From Saccharofermentans sp. (GTDB taxonomy: Bacteria; Bacillota; Clostridia; Saccharofermentanales; Saccharofermentanaceae), in the NCBI GenBank assembly GCA_016292215.1, contig JAEFBB010000016.1:1-46006 (forward strand): a DNA stretch of 46,006 nt, written 5' to 3'. The position numbers and the translations under genes are program-made. This document shows positions 1 to 8,913 of this stretch, piece by piece. The number at the start of each line of letters is the position of its first letter. Within the stretch, counting starts at the first letter, position 1. The notes below the pieces were generated by a model, which saw only the letters and a program-made list of their open reading frames with translations, was not told the origin of the DNA and searched no databases.

Positions 1-1
1 A

Positions 2-2164
2 GCGGTAAAACTCTGCCAGCAGGCACGAAAAGAAGCAGGACGCGAAGACGATGCTTACGTCGCAATCGATGTAGGCCCTACCGGAAAGCTCTTAGAGCCC
101 ATGGGAGACCTCGCGTTCAATGATGCTGTCGATGTTTTCGCAGAAATAATAAAAGCAGGCTATGAAGCAGGCGGTGACGTAGTAGTTATTGAGACAATGA
201 GCGACTCCTACGAAGCAAAGGCAGCAGTAGTAGCGGCTCACGAAGTATGCGACCTGCCCGTAATCGTTACAATGGTCTATGACGAATCAGGTAAGCTCCT
301 TACGGGAGGCGGTGTCGAAGGCACGGTCGCAATGCTCGAAGGTCTGAAAGTAGATGCCATCGGTATCAACTGCGGATTCGGCCCCAAGCAGATGCTTCCT
401 ATCGCAGAGCGCCTCGTTAAGTGCTGCTCGCTTCCTATCGTCGTTAACCCTAACGCAGGACTTCCGAGAACAGAAAACGGCCAGACCGTATACGATGTTG
501 ACCCTGAAGAATTCGCGCAGATAATGGGCGAGATCGCAAAGCTCGGCGTACACGTTATGGGGGGCTGCTGCGGCACCACACCCGATCACATCCGCACCAT
601 GATCAATACGGTTAAGGCTATCCCCTTCACCGCTCCGACGATTAAGAACACCACTTATGTAACGAGCTTTGCAGACTGTGTTGAGATCGGCAGAAAGCCT
701 GTCATCATCGGAGAAAGGATCAATCCTACAGGCAAGAAAAAGCTCCAGCAGGCTCTGCGCGACAACAACATCGATTACATCCTCACGGAAGCATTAAAGC
801 AGGAAGAAGCCGGCGCCCACATTCTTGACGTCAATGTCGGCCTCCCCGAGATCGATGAGCCTGTCATGATGGAGAGCGTTATCTTAAAGATCCAATCGAT
901 CACAAATCTTCCTCTGCAGCTCGATACGACAGATATCGAAGCTCTGGAGCGAGGCCTCCGCATCTACAACGGAAAGCCTATGGTCAACTCAGTTAACGGC
1001 AAGATCGAGAATATCGAAGCCGTCATGCCTCTGGTCGCCAAATACGGCGGTGTGCTCGTTGGCCTCCCCCTCGATGAGGAAGGCATCCCCGCTACCGCTG
1101 AAGGAAGACTTGCGGTAGCTAAGCACATCTACGAAGCAGCCGATAAATACGGCATCCCGAGAAAAGATATCGTCATCGACGGTCTTGCCATGACCATCTC
1201 GTCCGATCCTGATTCGGCGATCGCTACTCTCGATACCGTAAAGGGCGTAAGAGATCAGTTTAACGGCCACTCCATCTTAGGCGTATCCAATATCTCTTTC
1301 GGACTTCCCGCAAGAGAGCTCATCAATTCGTATTTCCTTACAATGGCTATGCAGAACGGTCTGTCCTGCGCCATCATCAACCCCTGCAACGGTCCCATGA
1401 TGGCCTCCTACCGTTCGTTCAACGCGCTCATGAATCTCGATCCCAAGCTCGAAGAATTCATCGGTGCATTCAGCGACTATGTAGCAGGCTCAGGCATCGC
1501 TGCAGCGAGCTCGAAAAACACATCCGCAGCTTCTTCTAACACAGTCCTGACACTTGCAGAAGCAATCGAAAGAGGCGTTACCGGACGTGCTTCTGAAGCC
1601 ATGAAAGAAGCATTGGCATCCGGCCGTGAATCACTCGAGATAATCGATTCAGAGCTTATCCCCGCACTCGACCGCGTAGGTAAGGGCTATGAGGCAGGAA
1701 CCGTCTTCCTCCCGCAGCTTCTTATGAGCGCCGACGCGGCAAAGGCCGCTTTTGCGGTCATCAAGGAAACACTGTCAGACAAGCCCAGAAACGTTAAAGG
1801 CCGCCTGATACTTGCCACCGTCAAGGGAGACATCCACGACATCGGCAAGAATATCGTAAAGGTAATGCTCGAGAACTACGGTTATGACGTAATCGATTTG
1901 GGTAAGGACGTTCCGCCCGAAGTTATCGTCGACTGCGCTATCGAGAATAATATCCGCGTAGTAGGCCTCTCAGCACTCATGACAACCACGGTCGCTTCCA
2001 TGGAGGAGACCATTAAGCTTTTGCGCGAGAAAAAGCCTGACACAAAGGTCGTTGTCGGCGGTGCGGTAATGACACCTGAATATTCCGAGCAGATCGGAGC
2101 TGATGCCTATGCTAAAGATGCTATGGGCACGGTAAGATACTGCGATTCGGTTTTCGAAGGATAA
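2..2164 (+). CDS. metH: Cobalamin-dependent methionine synthase, short form (5' end outside window)
   Basis: The reading frame is open from base 2, so the N-terminus lies outside the window; 720 residues are visible. Domains in order: a homocysteine-binding barrel with zinc cysteines (INCGFGP and later MGGCCGT), a pterin-binding domain beginning at GERINPTGKK with the LDVNVG segment, a helical cap, and a B12-binding domain with the DIHDIG motif whose His is the lower axial cobalt ligand. The protein stops after the B12 domain, so the C-terminal AdoMet reactivation domain of the long E. coli MetH is absent, as is common in Clostridia. It should transfer a methyl group from methyltetrahydrofolate to homocysteine in the cytoplasm. 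Family identity is firm; how the cofactor is reactivated is not shown here. Confidence 0.93.
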   Translation, partial: AVKLCQQARKEAGREDDAYVAIDVGPTGKLLEPMGDLAFNDAVDVFAEIIKAGYEAGGDVVVIETMSDSYEAKAAVVAAHEVCDLPVIVTMVYDESGKLLTGGGVEGTVAMLEGLKVDAIGINCGFGPKQMLPIAERLVKCCSLPIVVNPNAGLPRTENGQTVYDVDPEEFAQIMGEIAKLGVHVMGGCCGTTPDHIRTMINTVKAIPFTAPTIKNTTYVTSFADCVEIGRKPVIIGERINPTGKKKLQQALRDNNIDYILTEALKQEEAGAHILDVNVGLPEIDEPVMMESVILKIQSITNLPLQLDTTDIEALERGLRIYNGKPMVNSVNGKIENIEAVMPLVAKYGGVLVGLPLDEEGIPATAEGRLAVAKHIYEAADKYGIPRKDIVIDGLAMTISSDPDSAIATLDTVKGVRDQFNGHSILGVSNISFGLPARELINSYFLTMAMQNGLSCAIINPCNGPMMASYRSFNALMNLDPKLEEFIGAFSDYVAGSGIAAASSKNTSAASSNTVLTLAEAIERGVTGRASEAMKEALASGRESLEIIDSELIPALDRVGKGYEAGTVFLPQLLMSADAAKAAFAVIKETLSDKPRNVKGRLILATVKGDIHDIGKNIVKVMLENYGYDVIDLGKDVPPEVIVDCAIENNIRVVGLSALMTTTVASMEETIKLLREKKPDTKVVVGGAVMTPEYSEQIGADAYAKDAMGTVRYCDSVFEG

Positions 2165-2168
2165 GCAA

Positions 2169-2879
2169 ATGGCAAAAGCTCTCAAAGTAACCGGCATTAC
2201 TGTTCTGCTGTTTATCTTTCAGCTTACGGCATCGCGTTTCGGTTCATACTTTGCGCATTTCTTTCACAGCACTTCCATCGATCCGGACGGCCTTTTTATG
2301 CAGCTGTCTATACATCATGTGGTCCAGATGATCGTTGCGCTGATGGGCATGCTCGTCATCAGCACGAAGATACGCGGCAAAGAGTTTATGTTAAAACCTA
2401 AGTATAAAAAGTCCGGCGTGATTAACACACTGATCTTCACAGGTGTGATACTGGCTTATTACGTGATCGTCTACATCGCAGGATCTTATACACGCACGAT
2501 AGCGGTTTACGATTATGAGCTTAATTCCACGAACGTTTTGGGGACATTGGGCTTCCAGTTATTCTTATCAGGACCTTCAGAAGAGATCTTATTCCGCGCA
2601 CTGCCGATAGCTGTTTACATGCACTATATGAATGAAAAATCCAAGGCAGACAGCTGGATCGCAATAATCTTATCTTCGCTTCTTTTCGCTATCGCCCACA
2701 TCGACCTGGTCTACTTCACGTTCTCGTTGTTCCAGGTCTTATATGCGTTCGTCTTGGGAATCGTATACGGACTTGTCTTAAGGAAAACAAAGAGCATCAT
2801 ATACCCGATGATCATGCACAGTATGAGCAATGTCATCTCGGTAGGCGGCTGCTATATTTACATGGCGCTGATCAGGTAA
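2169..2879 (+). CDS. CPBP-family intramembrane metalloprotease (CAAX protease-like)
   Basis: A 236-residue polytopic membrane protein starting 4 bases after the metH stop, with GAAGGA just upstream, so probably co-transcribed with metH. It has the glutamate motif SEEILFR (E138, E139, R143), a second motif around H177 (FAIAHID) and a third at H217/N221 (MHSMSNV). This is the full active-site set of the CPBP (Abi/Rce1-like) family. In bacteria these proteins are linked to cleavage of membrane or prenylated substrates and to peptide immunity. No bacteriocin gene is adjacent, so the substrate is unknown. Confidence 0.85.
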   Translation: MAKALKVTGITVLLFIFQLTASRFGSYFAHFFHSTSIDPDGLFMQLSIHHVVQMIVALMGMLVISTKIRGKEFMLKPKYKKSGVINTLIFTGVILAYYVIVYIAGSYTRTIAVYDYELNSTNVLGTLGFQLFLSGPSEEILFRALPIAVYMHYMNEKSKADSWIAIILSSLLFAIAHIDLVYFTFSLFQVLYAFVLGIVYGLVLRKTKSIIYPMIMHSMSNVISVGGCYIYMALIR

Positions 2880-3348
2880 GATCTTCCGGCGACAGATAAT
2901 TCATATACCTCTTCTTCATATCAATACCGGTAGTCTTGAACTGCGCGATGTGGCCGTCGTAGTAGAAAAAGTTCTGCAGATCGATGTATGACGTGTTGCC
3001 TATAGCGGTCAGAAGGTCCAGCTCGCGCTCGACTTCAACTTCAATCAGACGGCTCATCTTAACAGGCTGTTCGCCCTTCTTCTGCGCCAGCATATTATGA
3101 GTAGCAAGCCTGAAATACGCGTTGTCATCTTCCTTGAGAATATCCCACAAAGCGCCTGAGAAATCCGCATCAGGCCTTACCATGTAAACGGATCTTACGA
3201 ACTCACTGTAAGCTTCAATTACTTCTTCAAGCTTAGTGCCGGGTGTCTCCGTAGCCTTGAGAAAAATGCAAAGGCTCTTGAGCGGATCCTTTTGTCTGAG
3301 CCCTCCGAAGAGCGCGAGCGAATTGATCTTTCTTAGTAAGTCTGACAT
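2872..3348 (-). CDS. Hypothetical 158-residue soluble protein
   Basis: Convergent with the CPBP gene, their 3' ends overlapping by 8 bp. The ATG is preceded by CAGGGGGAA at good spacing. The protein is soluble and mostly helical by composition, with a C-terminal segment rich in Tyr and Phe (FFYYDGH). I recognise no family, signal peptide or membrane segment. The ribosome-binding site and normal residue composition support a real gene; no function can be assigned. Confidence 0.7.
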   Translation of the reverse strand: MSDLLRKINSLALFGGLRQKDPLKSLCIFLKATETPGTKLEEVIEAYSEFVRSVYMVRPDADFSGALWDILKEDDNAYFRLATHNMLAQKKGEQPVKMSRLIEVEVERELDLLTAIGNTSYIDLQNFFYYDGHIAQFKTTGIDMKKRYMNYLSPEDLT

Positions 3349-3400
3349 ATACAGATTCCCCCTGATTAACCTATTTTACATCTCGAAAAGAACAATCACA

Positions 3401-4324
3401 CTATCTTTCGTTCTGAGGTTCGGATTCTCCTGTCTGTGAGCTCCATGTTTTCCTGTATTCTCTTGGAGACTGCGCAAACATTTTTTTGAAAGTCTCAGAC
3501 ATATAGCTGACACCGTTAAAGCCCGTCAAAGCCGCGATCTCCGCAAGACTTCCCTGGGAGCTTCTTAAGTACTCGGCGACTTTTCTGGTGCGCAGGTGAA
3601 GAAGATAGTTGATCGGTGACTCGCCGACATACTGGTTAAAGAGCTTATTGCATAACGACTTGCTGATGTTGCCGCTTTCTGCGATCTGCTCGAGCGTTAT
3701 CGGCTCTTTATAGTTTTGCTGGATAAAGTACATCATCTGCTTAAAAGCGTGCTGATGCGTATCAGACAGCACTTCGGATTCAACCATGCCGTATGTCCTG
3801 CTCTGCTCCAGAAGGAGCTCCCATATCTCAAAGAATGTTTTCGTAATCTGGAACGGGTCGTGTCTGATACCGGGGAGCTTCATCATGAGTTCAAACATAT
3901 TCTCGGTGCGCTCGTTGATGTCGCGGAATCTGATATACGACAATTCGGGGTTATTCAGTATAGGCATCAGCGCCTTCATCTCAACTGCAATGGAGGAATT
4001 AAGGACCGCAGGGTCAGCTACGAAGATAACGTATTTCGCGACCTTATCATCTAAACAGATACTGTAATGGATACGGTTGGCATTGACGAAGATCGTATCG
4101 CCTTCACGAAGGATAATGGTGCGTCCGTCAACAGAATAAGCCATCTTGCCTTCAGTGATCGCTACCATCTCGATGTCCGGATGGTAGTGGGGCACGTTCG
4201 CCCATGTGCATTTAGGAGCTACCCAGCCTTCATAAATATATGAGGGAAAAGAGTCATCATCGTAGTTAACTATCTCGGAACCGTCTTCGCGTTTTACGAT
4301 GAGTCCCATGACTTCTTTCTTCAT
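3401..4324 (-). CDS. AraC-family transcriptional regulator with cupin sensor domain
   Basis: About 307 residues. The N-terminal half is an AraC-type cupin (HYHPDIEMVAITEG, then DGRTIILREGDTIFVNANRIHYS) likely to bind a small ligand. The C-terminal ~100 residues form the double helix-turn-helix (ITLEQIAESGNISKSLCNKLF, then IAALTGFNGVSYMSETFKK). I place the start at the ATG of MKKEVMG because GAGGAAAG lies 6 bases upstream; a longer upstream start would translate the repeated operator-like sequence. It is divergent from the ABC-2 export operon, which it probably controls along with itself. Confidence 0.9.
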   Translation of the reverse strand: MKKEVMGLIVKREDGSEIVNYDDDSFPSYIYEGWVAPKCTWANVPHYHPDIEMVAITEGKMAYSVDGRTIILREGDTIFVNANRIHYSICLDDKVAKYVIFVADPAVLNSSIAVEMKALMPILNNPELSYIRFRDINERTENMFELMMKLPGIRHDPFQITKTFFEIWELLLEQSRTYGMVESEVLSDTHQHAFKQMMYFIQQNYKEPITLEQIAESGNISKSLCNKLFNQYVGESPINYLLHLRTRKVAEYLRSSQGSLAEIAALTGFNGVSYMSETFKKMFAQSPREYRKTWSSQTGESEPQNER

Positions 4325-4387
4325 AACAATCTTTCCTCGCCTTCCTAAAACTATAACAATCTTCCACCTGCGTAGAATATTGTTATA
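4323..4387. promoter_or_regulatory. Operator-like repeats in the leader of the AraC gene
   Basis: ATAACAATCTT occurs directly repeated at 4323-4333 and 4353-4363, exactly 30 bp apart. The core TATAACAAT at 4352-4360 is inverted as ATTGTTATA at 4379-4387. The first copy overlaps the Shine-Dalgarno/start region of the regulator. Spacing in whole helical turns is typical of AraC-type sites, so autoregulation is inferred. Confidence 0.45.
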
Positions 4388-4408
4388 AAAACAAGCCATA
4401 AAAGCGGT

Positions 4409-4436
4409 TTATTCAGGTATTTACGAACAATATACT
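4409..4436 (+). promoter_or_regulatory. Probable promoter of the ABC-2 operon
   Basis: TTATTC at 4409-4414 and TATACT at 4431-4436 with a 16-base spacer, about 70 bases before the ATPase start. The leader that follows holds a 7-bp hairpin, TCCGTGC (4467-4473) with GCACGGA (4479-4485), just before the AGAGGAG ribosome-binding site. Confidence 0.45.
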
Positions 4437-4505
4437 TGTAATCGAACAGAAAATCAATAACGCAGTTCCGTGCACGGAGCACGGACAGAAAGAGGAGTGA
4501 ACAGT

Positions 4506-5450
4506 ATGTCACAGGAAGCCATAGTAATGGAAAATCTTTGTAAGGACTTCAAGGTATTAAACCGTCACGAAGGCCTTAAGGGCAGCATCAGAGACCTTTT
4601 CTCGAGAGATTACAAGACCATCTCTGCAGTTAAGGACGTAACCGTCACCGTCAACAAAGGCGAGATCGTAGGATACCTTGGTCCCAACGGCGCAGGCAAG
4701 TCCACGACTATAAAAATGATGACAGGCGTCTTGGAGCCGACATCGGGCAAGATCCTTGTAAACGGCCTCGTTCCCTACAAAGACAGGACCAAGAACTGCG
4801 AGAACATCGGAGTTGTTTTCGGTCAGAGAAGCCAGCTGTGGTGGTCACTTCCTTTGATCGAATCCTTCAAGCTCCTAAGAGACCTCTATATGGTCCCCCG
4901 GAAAGAATACGAAGAGATGATCGAGCTCTACAGATCTCTTGTAGATATTGAGCCCGTCCTTCACAAGACAGTCCGTCAGATGTCTCTCGGCCAGAGGACA
5001 TTGAGCGATATCCTTGCAGCGTTCTTGCACAATCCGGGAATCGTTTTCTTAGATGAGCCCACGATCGGCCTCGACGTATCGATGAAGTCTAAGATCAGAG
5101 ACCTCATCTTAGGTCTTAACAGAGAAAAGAAAACTACAGTTATCCTTACCACACACGACATGGGTGACGTAGATGCACTCTGCAAGAGGATCATCATCAT
5201 CGACAAGGGCAGAAAGATCTACGACAACGACATAGAACACCTTAAGTCGTACTTTGGTTCTTACAGGACTCTGAGAGTAAGACTCGACAACAAAGACGAA
5301 TGGGAAGAGACATTGATCAACGAGAAGACGACTGACGTTATGACAGTCATCACCGAGTATCAGAAAACACATAAGGTAAAAGACATCCAGCTCCAGGAGA
5401 TCTCGACTGAAGAGGTCATCAAGAAGCTCTACGAGGGAGGCACGAAATGA
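4506..5450 (+). CDS. ABC-2 type exporter, ATP-binding subunit (COG4586-like)
   Basis: 314 residues. It contains Walker A (GPNGAGKST), a variant signature (MSLGQRTLSD) and Walker B (IVFLDEPT) followed by the H-loop (TTHDMGD). The segment VFGQRSQLWW is typical of the COG4586 ATPases that work with a pair of dissimilar six-helix permeases. Start chosen at ATG 4506 because AGAGGAG is 8 bases upstream; an earlier in-frame ATG at 4470 lacks a site. It overlaps the first permease gene by 4 bp (ATGA). Substrates of this exporter type are mostly unknown. Confidence 0.9.
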   Translation: MSQEAIVMENLCKDFKVLNRHEGLKGSIRDLFSRDYKTISAVKDVTVTVNKGEIVGYLGPNGAGKSTTIKMMTGVLEPTSGKILVNGLVPYKDRTKNCENIGVVFGQRSQLWWSLPLIESFKLLRDLYMVPRKEYEEMIELYRSLVDIEPVLHKTVRQMSLGQRTLSDILAAFLHNPGIVFLDEPTIGLDVSMKSKIRDLILGLNREKKTTVILTTHDMGDVDALCKRIIIIDKGRKIYDNDIEHLKSYFGSYRTLRVRLDNKDEWEETLINEKTTDVMTVITEYQKTHKVKDIQLQEISTEEVIKKLYEGGTK

Positions 5451-6256
5451 CGATCCGTAAATACATAGCCCTGATGCGCGCCGGGATCATGGAATCCCTG
5501 CACTTCAGGCTGGGCACCGCGGTCACGCTTTTTGCGAACCTCATATACCTGGTGCTCGTATACTTCCTCTGGAAAGCGGTCTACGCGTCTTCAGGAGTAG
5601 ATGTTGTCAACGGCATGACCTTCAACGATACAATGATCTACCTGATCCTTGCGACAGCGCTCTTCAACTTCCTCGAGATGTTCGTCGTCTGGGACATGAG
5701 CCGCTCGATCCAGTCCGGAAAGATCATCCTTGACCTGTTAAAGCCGATGAGCTTCAGGACTTACACCTTCTGGAGCTACTCAGGTTCTCACGTCGCGCAG
5801 TTCGTTCTGGCCTTCATCCCCACATTCATCGTGGTCATGATCGTCACCAAGGGCGCGATCCCGATGGGGCTTAATCTGCTGTGGTTTTTGATATCGGTAG
5901 TTTTCGCGCTCGTGGTCAACTTCTCCATCGAGATACTTGTCGCTACGATCTGCCTTTACACCGAATCCACCTGGGGCGTCAACATCGTCAAGGAGACTAT
6001 CGTGCTCGTCTTATCGGGCGCATCGATCCCGCTGGCATTCTTCCCCGACAGCATCCGCACGGTGATAAGCTGGCTGCCCTTCAGAGCCATCTACGATATT
6101 CCGCTGCAGGTACTGCTCGAAAAGGGCGGCTCCGACACCTGGCTCGGACTTGCAAAGATGTACGGCATGCAGCTCGGCTGGTGCGTGATCCTGTACATCG
6201 CAGGCGTCTTATTCTGGAATCATTCCGTTAAGAAGATAACGGTTAACGGAGGCTGA
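5447..6256 (+). CDS. ABC-2 type exporter permease, subunit 1 (COG4587-like)
   Basis: 269 residues, about six membrane helices, no signal peptide. It starts inside the ATPase stop (ATGA overlap), so translation is coupled. The fold and position match the first of two ABC2_membrane_6-type permeases in this three-gene arrangement. The loop LLKPMSFRTY, near residue 105, is the expected cytoplasmic segment. It should form the membrane pore with the next gene product. Confidence 0.85.
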   Translation: MTIRKYIALMRAGIMESLHFRLGTAVTLFANLIYLVLVYFLWKAVYASSGVDVVNGMTFNDTMIYLILATALFNFLEMFVVWDMSRSIQSGKIILDLLKPMSFRTYTFWSYSGSHVAQFVLAFIPTFIVVMIVTKGAIPMGLNLLWFLISVVFALVVNFSIEILVATICLYTESTWGVNIVKETIVLVLSGASIPLAFFPDSIRTVISWLPFRAIYDIPLQVLLEKGGSDTWLGLAKMYGMQLGWCVILYIAGVLFWNHSVKKITVNGG

Positions 6257-6260
6257 TGAT

Positions 6261-7067
6261 ATGTCTAAGAAAAGAGGATTAAAATTCTATCTGTCCATAT
6301 ACCGCAAGATCCTGATCCAGGATCTTAAGAGCAAGATGAGCTACCGCGCCGACTTCGTGATCTCCACGATCGGCATGATAATGACAAACCTCGCAGGCTT
6401 TGTGACGTTCATCGTACTCTTCCACAACTTCCCTACGATCAACGGCTGGGACTTAAATCACATGCTGTTCCTGTACGGTTTCTCGCTCATCGCGCTGACA
6501 CCGGTGCAGTGCTTCTTCGATAACAACTGGAACTTAAGGGCGATGGTATATTCGGGCGACTTCATCAAGTACTGTTTCCGCCCCGTCAACGTCTTCTTCT
6601 ACTTCATGTCGGAAGTCTTCGACGTAAAGGGATTGGGCCAGTTCGCGTTCGGCATCGCTACATTAGTCTACGCATGGGCAAAGATCGGTATCCCCGTAAC
6701 TTTCATTACGATCGGCCAGGCAGTTTTATTCCTCCTTACTGCCTCGCTCTTCATGATCGCCATGATGAACGTCGCGGCTGCCACATGCTTCTGGATACAG
6801 GGCTCAGGCTACGTCATGGTAATCATGTTCAGGTTCAAGGATTTCGCGAAGTATCCGGCAAGCATCTTCAACGAAGTCTTCAAGGCAATCTTCACGTTCG
6901 TGATCCCCATCGCGTTCGTCGCATACTATCCGAGCCTTGTCCTGCTGCAGCCTGACAACATCCCGCTCCTTACGTGGCTGTCGCCCCTCATCGGACTGGT
7001 GTTCTTTTTCCTGAGCTACGCAGTCTGGATGCTCGGCGTAAGGAAGTACGATTTCACGGGCTCGTGA
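6261..7067 (+). CDS. ABC-2 type exporter permease, subunit 2 (COG3694-like)
   Basis: 268 residues, about six membrane helices, 4 bases after subunit 1. It shares its general layout with subunit 1 but little sequence, consistent with a heterodimeric channel. The segment YCFRPVNVFFYFM parallels the LLKPMSF loop of subunit 1. Substrate unknown. Confidence 0.85.
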   Translation: MSKKRGLKFYLSIYRKILIQDLKSKMSYRADFVISTIGMIMTNLAGFVTFIVLFHNFPTINGWDLNHMLFLYGFSLIALTPVQCFFDNNWNLRAMVYSGDFIKYCFRPVNVFFYFMSEVFDVKGLGQFAFGIATLVYAWAKIGIPVTFITIGQAVLFLLTASLFMIAMMNVAAATCFWIQGSGYVMVIMFRFKDFAKYPASIFNEVFKAIFTFVIPIAFVAYYPSLVLLQPDNIPLLTWLSPLIGLVFFFLSYAVWMLGVRKYDFTGS

Positions 7068-7091
7068 TACTCTATTAGGGGAGGTAATACT

Positions 7092-7616
7092 ATGAATGAT
7101 CTATGCAAAGTAATAAGAGAAATGGTAATACCCAATTTTCTCAATATCAGGACATCCATTCAGACCTACGACCGCGATGCCGTGATCTGCGGCGCGCCCT
7201 GCTGGCGCTGGGTATACCACGCGCTTCATTCCGCGGACAAATGGTTCATAAATCCGTGCGATTACACTGAGCCCTCGTTCCACGAAGAAGGCATGGATAA
7301 TCCTGACAATCCGACATCTGTAGTGCTGTCTGATGAACAGCTTCTGGAGTATCTCGCGCAGATCGAAAAGAAGACTTACGACTACATCGATTCACTCACG
7401 GATGAGATGCTCTACGAGTGCCCTCCGAACTGCGAGCACACGAGATTAGAGCTCGTACTTCGCCAGTTCCGCCACATCTCATTCCACACGGGAATGTTAA
7501 ACGGCCAGACGGCTCTTGCCACAGGTAAGTTCCCCATGTGGGTATCGCAGGCAGATAAGTATGTCGATGACGGAATACTTTTCGGGCGGTACAGAAAAGG
7601 ACAGATCACCAAGTAA
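7092..7616 (+). CDS. DinB-family (DinB/YfiT-fold) protein
   Basis: 174 residues, soluble, starting 24 bases after the second permease with AGGGGAGG at good spacing, so likely the last gene of the operon. It has the four-helix DinB pattern with paired histidine motifs (VYHALHSADKW and RHISFHTG), which usually bind a divalent metal. Family members include thiol-dependent transferases (bacillithiol or mycothiol) and stress-induced proteins of unknown role. No catalytic assignment is justified. Confidence 0.8.
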   Translation: MNDLCKVIREMVIPNFLNIRTSIQTYDRDAVICGAPCWRWVYHALHSADKWFINPCDYTEPSFHEEGMDNPDNPTSVVLSDEQLLEYLAQIEKKTYDYIDSLTDEMLYECPPNCEHTRLELVLRQFRHISFHTGMLNGQTALATGKFPMWVSQADKYVDDGILFGRYRKGQITK

Positions 7617-7618
7617 AT

Positions 7619-7650
7619 AAAGCTGCTCACAGATTGCGGGCAGCTTTTTT
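7619..7650 (+). terminator. Intrinsic terminator after the DinB gene
   Basis: AAGCTGC at 7620-7626 pairs with GCAGCTT at 7640-7646, followed by a T run to 7650. It begins 4 bases after the DinB stop and overlaps the 3' end of the convergent acyltransferase gene, for which it may also act. Confidence 0.8.
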
Positions 7651-8787
7651 CTTAAAGATTTTTCCACTGGCCAGGACAAGCTTATCAAAGATCCATTTAA
7701 GCCCAAGCGGCCCTAAGATTCCGATGACAACATAGACCATCTTGAAGTTGTCGACGAGCTCCCACCTGTACCATTCGGATTCCCGGAAGAATTCGGTATC
7801 AAAGTAAAGCACGTCAACGATGTGTTCGTTAATGAACATCAGTATGCAGTTTAAGATGTTGAAGAACGCGATGTGAAAGCCCATTATCCAGAATGTGTTG
7901 CAGGACATGAAGTTAATGAATCTGCTCTCCTGTAAAGGCTTGCCGATAAGATCTACCAGAGTAAGCCAGAACAATATGCCCACGATAGAAGAGATCAAAG
8001 GCGTAACGATGTAAGGACTGGTAAATCCTGTGAGTTCGCCGATGTCGTCAAAAGCAATATCATAAGCGTTAGGCAGGTACATGGCGCGGATCGAGTTAAA
8101 TACTACGAGCAATGTCATGATGCCGATCTTAACGCCGCCTGTAAGCTTTGTGTGCAGGCCCTCGAGGTGATCTCTGTAGATAATTCCCATCTCCAGAAAC
8201 GGCAGAAAGAACAGTACTTTAAGAGGCAGGAGCCAGTAAGTCAGAGCCTCGGGGCCGGCGGTCTTTGTCAGATAGATAACGCCGAGATGAAGACCCGTAA
8301 AGATCGCCAGCATGATGTAACTGTTCCATATCCTGCCCAGCAGTTTCTTTAAGAGCGCGTATATCATCAATGTCGCAAAAAGCGTGATAACGAACCACAT
8401 CGGCGTAGCAAGAGAGTTAGGTGTACCTGTGGTGATAACGTTTTCGAGCGTATACAAAAGATATCCTGAAGGGACAGGCTGTATCTCGCCTGTCTTAAAC
8501 CAGTTGATCAGGAACTGCAGGCCGAATACGGCCAGGGATATTCCGGCATAGGGAAGCAAAAGTGTCTTCAGTTTCTTTAATGTGTATTTACCGAGTTTTG
8601 TTGAAGAATCGACCTTGTTGAAATATCCGGAGATAAATACGAACATCGGCATAAAGAACGAATTATAAGGGATAAACGAACCGAATAGATTAAAGGCAGT
8701 CCAGGTATGTGAATCGACGACCATGAAGATACCGAGCGCCGATAACAACATAAATTTCTTATTCGATTTGCTTCTTCTCTCTGCCAT
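7627..8787 (-). CDS. Membrane acyltransferase (Acyltransferase_3 family)
   Basis: 386 residues with about ten membrane helices. The N-terminal pattern VVDSHTW followed by FFMPMFVFISGYF is typical of the acyltransferase 3 family that O-acetylates or otherwise acylates cell-surface sugars. No start codon has a Shine-Dalgarno sequence. I choose ATG 8787 because a good promoter ends 7 bases upstream, which would give a leaderless transcript; in-frame alternatives are ATG 8805 and TTG 8823. Acceptor unknown. Confidence 0.82.
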   Translation of the reverse strand: MAERRSKSNKKFMLLSALGIFMVVDSHTWTAFNLFGSFIPYNSFFMPMFVFISGYFNKVDSSTKLGKYTLKKLKTLLLPYAGISLAVFGLQFLINWFKTGEIQPVPSGYLLYTLENVITTGTPNSLATPMWFVITLFATLMIYALLKKLLGRIWNSYIMLAIFTGLHLGVIYLTKTAGPEALTYWLLPLKVLFFLPFLEMGIIYRDHLEGLHTKLTGGVKIGIMTLLVVFNSIRAMYLPNAYDIAFDDIGELTGFTSPYIVTPLISSIVGILFWLTLVDLIGKPLQESRFINFMSCNTFWIMGFHIAFFNILNCILMFINEHIVDVLYFDTEFFRESEWYRWELVDNFKMVYVVIGILGPLGLKWIFDKLVLASGKIFKKKAARNL

Positions 8788-8794
8788 GAGACCA

Positions 8795-8823
8795 ATAGTA
8801 CACATCGGGAAGATAAGCTTCAA
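8795..8823 (-). promoter_or_regulatory. Promoter for a leaderless acyltransferase mRNA
   Basis: On the minus strand TTGAAG (8823-8818), a 17-base spacer, then TACTAT (8800-8795) and 7 bases to ATG 8787. Transcription would start at or next to the start codon. Confidence 0.45.
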
Positions 8824-8841
8824 GACTTAGAGCCAAATATC

Positions 8842-8884
8842 AAAAAGTCCGGCCGGGCTATTCCAACCCGGGCCGGACCTTTTA
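8842..8884 (-). terminator. Intrinsic terminator after the ThiT-aquaporin gene
   Basis: A GC-rich inverted repeat (AAAAGGTCCGGCCCGGG pairing with CCGGCCGGACTTTTT on the minus strand, one bulge) ending in a T run. It lies 30 bases after the stop of the fusion gene and separates it from the acyltransferase gene. Confidence 0.9.
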
Positions 8885-8913
8885 ACGTGGAAGGATTACC
8901 GCAGTAACCCCTA

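Noticed and set aside
4431..4443. Shared 13-mer TATACTTGTAATC at the ABC-2 promoter and before the MATE gene (11884-11896)
   Set aside because: Identical 13-mers are expected many times by chance in a 46-kb window, and the two copies have different orientation relative to their genes.
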